Shown here: one piece after another, positions 60,511 through 64,000 of the stretch
Position numbering within the stretch: the stretch's first letter is position 1
How the letters are laid out: each line of letters opens with the position of its first letter
Assembly: GCA_017644045.1 (NCBI GenBank)
Contig: JAEPMI010000001.1
Coordinates: 736,470 to 800,469 of the forward strand
DNA: 64,000 nucleotides
From: Deltaproteobacteria bacterium
GTDB lineage: Bacteria; Myxococcota_A; Polyangia; Polyangiales; Houyiibacteriaceae
Direction of reading: 5' to 3'
Position numbers and translations under genes: made by a program
Notes under the pieces: generated by a model
Databases searched by the model: none
Seen by the model: the letters and a program-made list of their open reading frames with translations, nothing else
Told to the model about the DNA's origin: nothing

Positions 60511-61694
60511 CGCTGGCGGAACCGACCGACCTGGGCCCGTTCGCGCGGGCCCCAGGCGGTCATCTCGTCGCCGCTCTTCGCGGCCCAGACGAGCGCCATC
60601 GGGTAGCCGAGCTCGGCGCAGATCTCGAGTCGACGCTCGAGGAACGCGTCCGCGTCGCCCGCCCGTGAGAGATCGCCGAGGCGCTCGCGCCACCAGCCGT
60701 GGCCGACGCCGAAGGCCTTGGCCTGGCTCGTGGGCATCTCGCCGACGATGCATGGCTGAATGGGCAAGCTGTCGTGCCGGCGCAGGCGCCAGGGCTCGTA
60801 GAGCGAGGGGTAGTGGTGCACCTGGTGCACGTAGTCGCCGTTGGCGCCGAGCGTCGCGAGGCGAGTGGCGAGAGCTCGGGGGAGCCACTTCGGGTTCGCG
60901 AGCTTGAAGCCGATGGTGGACCGCAGACCGCGCTCGGTGATGCGCTCGACGCCGCGCTCGAGGAAGCGGGCCATCATGGGTGCGCTGACCGTCTTGGGCA
61001 TGATGCGCACGGACCAACCGTGGAAGCGGCCGTGGAGCGGGCCGCCCTCGACCGACCAGTCGGGCTCGTTGATCACCTCGAAGGCTTCGAGGGTGTCGCG
61101 GTAGCGAGCGGCGACGTCGAGGAGCGGCTCGAGGGTCGCGTCGAGGAAGCGGTCGATCTGGGCGGCGTCGTCCCCGTCGTTGCCGAAGACGAGCGCGCCG
61201 CGGCCGCGGCTGAAGACGTCGGCGCCCTGCAGCTCGACCGGGTGGAAGAGCTCGAAGGAGCAGAGCGAGGGCATGAGCTTCACGCCCGCGTCGGCGGCGA
61301 CGCGGAAGAGCGCTTCGAAGTCGGCGAGGAAGGACTCGCGGAGGGGCGGGAGGGTCTTCGAGGTGAGGACGAAGCGCTGGGACTCTTTCCAGGTGGCGCG
61401 CACGAGGGCCCCGCGGAGCCAGCGACCGCCGCGACCGAGGAGCGCGTCCTCCGGACTGAGCGGCGCGAGGGCGAAGTGGTCGCGCGGATCGGCGCCGACC
61501 GGGTAGTTCACGCCGGCGGCGAGGACCCAGAAGCGAACGACCTCCACGCCGAGCTCGCGGCGCCACGCGCCGAGCTCGTGTCCAAGCGCGGCCCAATCGC
61601 GCTTCGGAGGCGCGCTGCCGCCGTTCCAAGGGGGTGGCCGGTGGCCGAAGTCGTGGCCACACGCGATCCAGGGGAGGTTGAGACCGACGCGCAT
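60504..61694 (-). CDS. GH5-like glycoside hydrolase (TIM barrel)
   Basis: The 396-residue protein starts MRVGLNLPWIACGHDFG, the first strand of a GH-A clan barrel. FEVINEPDWS holds the proposed acid/base Glu210 after Asn209, HHYPSLYEPW follows, and IVGEMPTS holds the proposed nucleophile Glu319. The two glutamates are where GH5 and relatives place theirs. No signal peptide is visible, so it may be cytoplasmic or exported by another route. The substrate cannot be told. ATG 61694 is used; the longer frame adds no homologous sequence. Confidence 0.82.
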   Translation of the reverse strand: MRVGLNLPWIACGHDFGHRPPPWNGGSAPPKRDWAALGHELGAWRRELGVEVVRFWVLAAGVNYPVGADPRDHFALAPLSPEDALLGRGGRWLRGALVRATWKESQRFVLTSKTLPPLRESFLADFEALFRVAADAGVKLMPSLCSFELFHPVELQGADVFSRGRGALVFGNDGDDAAQIDRFLDATLEPLLDVAARYRDTLEAFEVINEPDWSVEGGPLHGRFHGWSVRIMPKTVSAPMMARFLERGVERITERGLRSTIGFKLANPKWLPRALATRLATLGANGDYVHQVHHYPSLYEPWRLRRHDSLPIQPCIVGEMPTSQAKAFGVGHGWWRERLGDLSRAGDADAFLERRLEICAELGYPMALVWAAKSGDEMTAWGPRERAQVGRFRQRQ

Positions 61695-61758
61695 CGAGTG
61701 TCGAGGGTAGCGCGGTCCTTGACCTGCCATGGTCGCCGCGTGAGGATTCGGCCCCTTC

Positions 61759-62256
61759 ATGAGCGACGACGACGCCAAGGATCCGGCCCCCGACGCCGAT
61801 GTCGAGCCGGCGGAGCTGCCGGTGCCGATGGGCCGACGGCGAAAGCGTTTCCGGCTCGTGATCTTCGGGTTCCTGGCGTTCCAGATGATCGTGCCGCTGA
61901 CGTACTACGTCCGCGCCGACCCCTACGACGAGCGCTTCGCCTGGCGGATGTTCTCGGCGGTCCGTCTGCACAGCTGCCGGCCGGGTGCCACCGAGGTCGC
62001 CGACGGGCAGGAGCGCCCGGTCGACATGCCGAAGGTCATTCACCAGGCGTGGATCAACACGATGGCGCGCAACCGCGAGGACGTGATCCGGGCGTTCCTG
62101 GCGAAGCGCTGCGAGGAAGACGGCGTGGAAGAGGCGACGCTGACCAACGTCTGCGTGACGCCGAGTGGTACCCGTCTCGCGCCGCAGATCTATCGCCGCG
62201 ACTGTGCGAGCGGCACCGAAGAGCTCCCCGAGCAGCTCATCCTCGAGGACGAGTAG
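61759..62256 (+). CDS. membrane protein adjacent to HTTM gene, 165 aa
   Basis: After an acidic N-terminus and RRRKRFR there is one membrane segment (LVIFGFLAFQMIVPLTYYV, residues 33-51), then a soluble domain with DPYDERFAWRMFSAVRLHSC and three further cysteines. The DERFAWRMFS segment is seen in proteins found beside HTTM (vitamin K-dependent gamma-carboxylase-like) proteins. It directly abuts the next gene (stop 62254-62256, start 62257), so the two likely form a complex. Confidence 0.8.
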   Translation: MSDDDAKDPAPDADVEPAELPVPMGRRRKRFRLVIFGFLAFQMIVPLTYYVRADPYDERFAWRMFSAVRLHSCRPGATEVADGQERPVDMPKVIHQAWINTMARNREDVIRAFLAKRCEEDGVEEATLTNVCVTPSGTRLAPQIYRRDCASGTEELPEQLILEDE

Positions 62257-64000
62257 ATGGGGAAGCGGAAGAAGAAGAAGCCGAAGCTTCGATCGTCGAA
62301 GGGGTCGTCGTCGATTCCGAAGGACGAGTCGTCGTCGGGGACGAAGTTGACGTCGAACGACTCGGCCAAGGCCACGGGAACGAGCAAGGGCAAGGGGGGT
62401 TCGCGGGAGCGGCTCGAGAGTGGGTTCGACCGCTACTTCTTCGGGCAGGTCGCCGCCGTGCGGCCCTACCTGCTCTTGCGACTGACGCTCCTGCTCCTCG
62501 CCTTCGACTGCTGGGTGGACCTGATCCCTCACGCCGGCCGCTACGGCGTCGGCGACTTCAACGTCGCGCACTTCGGGATCCTGGAGCTGCTCCCGACGCC
62601 GACGCCGGGGCTCTACATCGGCACGCTGGTGCTCACCGGGTGGCTCTCGCTCGTGATGGCGGTGCGGCCAGCGCGTGTGGGTCTCGCCGTGCTCTTCGGG
62701 CTCTACACCTATGGGTGGTCGATGAGCATGCTGGACAGCTACCAGCACCACTACCTGATCTCGCTGCTGCTCTTCAGCTTCATGTTCTTCCCCGTGCCCG
62801 CGGCGACGGAGGTATTCGGTCCCACCGGCACCGGCGAGGAGACGTCGGAGAAGGACCTCCGGCGCGGCCGCGTGATCGGCGGCTTCCTGCTGCTGGTCTT
62901 CGTCGCGGACGCGACGATGGCGGCGTGCGGGGTGCGTTCACCGCTCGACCGCCTGCTGGGGGAAGGCACCCTGGTGATCGGCTTGCGGGCCACGGCGATC
63001 CTCCTCGGCGCGCTCCTCATCCTCATGGTGGACGAGGGCCCGAAGTCGGAGGGAAAGCCGACCAGCGCGTGGGCCTACGTGAGCTTCTGCGTGACGTGCG
63101 CGATCGTCTACTTCTACACCGCGATCACGAAGCTCGCGCCCGATTGGCGTGAAGGTCACGCGCTCCGCCGCCTCGGCAACTCGGACGCGTTCCAGGAGCT
63201 TCAGGCGCAGGCCATCGGCCCGGAGGGCCTCCCGGTGATCGGCACGATGGAGGTCGACTCGTTCTGGAAGCTCATGGCGACCGGCGCGATCCTGGTGCAG
63301 CTGGTCGGCGCGACCGGCTACCTGCTCGCCGCGAAGCAGGAGCGCTTCGGGGGTTGGAAGCGCTATCTGATCGCAGCCCTCGGACTCGCGCCGCTGAGCT
63401 TTCACGTCGGCGCCGAGCGGATGGAGCTCGAGATCGGTTGGTTCAGCTACTACATGCTGCTCGTCCTCTTCGTGGTCTTCCTGCCGGTGGAGATCCTCCG
63501 ACCGGTGGGCGCCGCGTTCAGCTGGCCCGCGCGTTTCCTGCGCGAGCGCCTCGGCGACGCACCGCGGGGCGCGCCCTGGCTCTTCCTCGGCGTCGGGCTC
63601 GTCTCCAGCTTGGCGGTGGCGATGAGCCTCGACCTGCCAGGCACGAGCGTCGCAGGCGGACTGCTCTCCGCCATGCTCGTGGTGGGTGTCGTCGTCGCGG
63701 AGCGGAAGGGGCGCCTCAGCGACGCCCGCGGTTGGGGCATCGGCGCGATCGTCGCCGGCGGCGCGATGCTGGTCTCGATCACCCTGCTGAACGACGTGCG
63801 CTACGACTACTACCGCTTCGTCGGCGGCGACCACCGCCGGCGGGGCGAGCTGGTGGAAGCGCTCGAGGCCTACGAGAAGGCGAACGAGTACCAGCTCTAT
63901 CCGTGGTGCCTCTCGAAGGGCCGGGAGCGCGGCGAGTGCTTCCGGACCGAGGAGACGGCGCGCGCCCGGGCGGCCGAGCTCGGCGATGGATGGACCGCCG
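62257..64000 (+). CDS. HTTM domain (vitamin K-dependent gamma-carboxylase-like) protein, 3' truncated
   Basis: The frame runs from ATG 62257 to the window edge with no stop, 581 codons so far. A Lys/Ser-rich cytoplasmic start (KRKKKKPK) is followed by about ten membrane segments. FDCWVDLIPHAGRYGVGDFN and SMSMLDSYQHHYLISLLLFS match the HTTM domain shared with gamma-glutamyl carboxylases. After the membrane part, GELVEALEAYEKANEYQLY looks like a TPR. Carboxylation by the bacterial members is unproven. The C-terminus is missing. Confidence 0.85.
   Translation, partial: MGKRKKKKPKLRSSKGSSSIPKDESSSGTKLTSNDSAKATGTSKGKGGSRERLESGFDRYFFGQVAAVRPYLLLRLTLLLLAFDCWVDLIPHAGRYGVGDFNVAHFGILELLPTPTPGLYIGTLVLTGWLSLVMAVRPARVGLAVLFGLYTYGWSMSMLDSYQHHYLISLLLFSFMFFPVPAATEVFGPTGTGEETSEKDLRRGRVIGGFLLLVFVADATMAACGVRSPLDRLLGEGTLVIGLRATAILLGALLILMVDEGPKSEGKPTSAWAYVSFCVTCAIVYFYTAITKLAPDWREGHALRRLGNSDAFQELQAQAIGPEGLPVIGTMEVDSFWKLMATGAILVQLVGATGYLLAAKQERFGGWKRYLIAALGLAPLSFHVGAERMELEIGWFSYYMLLVLFVVFLPVEILRPVGAAFSWPARFLRERLGDAPRGAPWLFLGVGLVSSLAVAMSLDLPGTSVAGGLLSAMLVVGVVVAERKGRLSDARGWGIGAIVAGGAMLVSITLLNDVRYDYYRFVGGDHRRRGELVEALEAYEKANEYQLYPWCLSKGRERGECFRTEETARARAAELGDGWTA

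Overview
The window is high-GC (roughly 70%) DNA with long, tightly packed genes and looks like a chromosome segment of a myxobacterium (phylum Myxococcota, probably class Polyangia, possibly near Sandaracinaceae). The signs are: about fifteen predicted lipoproteins, most with Asp/Gly/Pro-rich linkers of the DMG/DLG type; a MYXO-CTERM-like C-terminus; three large Hanks-type Ser/Thr kinases; a CarF/TMEM189-type plasmalogen desaturase; and an ECF42 sigma factor with its YCII partner. No rRNA, tRNA, intact transposase, phage region or CRISPR array was seen. Both window edges cut genes (an M20 peptidase at the left, an HTTM protein at the right).

Layout. 1-11.7 kb: M20 peptidase, a small conserved protein and a PlsC acyltransferase in one operon; a cyclophilin lipoprotein; a Bcr/CflA exporter; an M23 peptidase; an esterase; a four-helix-bundle protein between two short-repeat arrays; a MYXO-CTERM beta-helix protein; a propeller lipoprotein; a coiled-coil membrane protein; and a radical SAM enzyme. 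Two inverted copies of an unusual 168-bp element sit at 2.2 and 9.9 kb. 11.7-18.3 kb: penicillin-acylase-like lipoprotein, a DWG-type kinase with a polytopic C-terminus, a GST-like protein. 18.3-25.3 kb: an ECF-type sigma factor translationally coupled to a 1459-residue membrane protein that appears to join anti-sigma-like, FecR, VIT, VWA and TPR regions; then an FAD-linked oxidase. 25.4-33.1 kb: PknK-like kinase/ATPase/TPR protein, a diheme cytochrome lipoprotein with a membrane partner, a hydrolase, an SDR and a lipoprotein. 33.1-35.7 kb: an ECF42 module in which YCII-sigma and a divergent glyoxalase-like gene each carry the same TGTCGA-N17-CGAC promoter. 35.8-46.5 kb: TerC, TetR with a symmetric operator candidate, Cys-rich lipoproteins, a zinc-ribbon membrane pair, CarF-like desaturase, beta-helix and pectate-lyase-like lipoproteins, BioB. 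46.6-58.4 kb: membrane protein, then a kinase, a PEGA protein and a tandem series of four large lipoproteins, three clearly paralogous. 58.5-64 kb: M49-like peptidase with an EF-hand, a GH5-like hydrolase, and a two-gene HTTM membrane unit.

The common theme is envelope sensing and secreted or surface lipoproteins: kinases with PEGA, ATPase/TPR or polytopic output regions, sigma/anti-sigma control, and carbohydrate-related beta-helix and beta-propeller lipoproteins. The most novel-looking item is the pair of 168-bp elements: a 120-bp core identical at 119 positions is enclosed by 24-bp arms whose middle ten bases differ between copies but remain complementary within each copy. A second curiosity is a family of short GGAGTCGG/CGTCGG-type repeats found both between genes and inside the juxtamembrane linkers of two signalling proteins.
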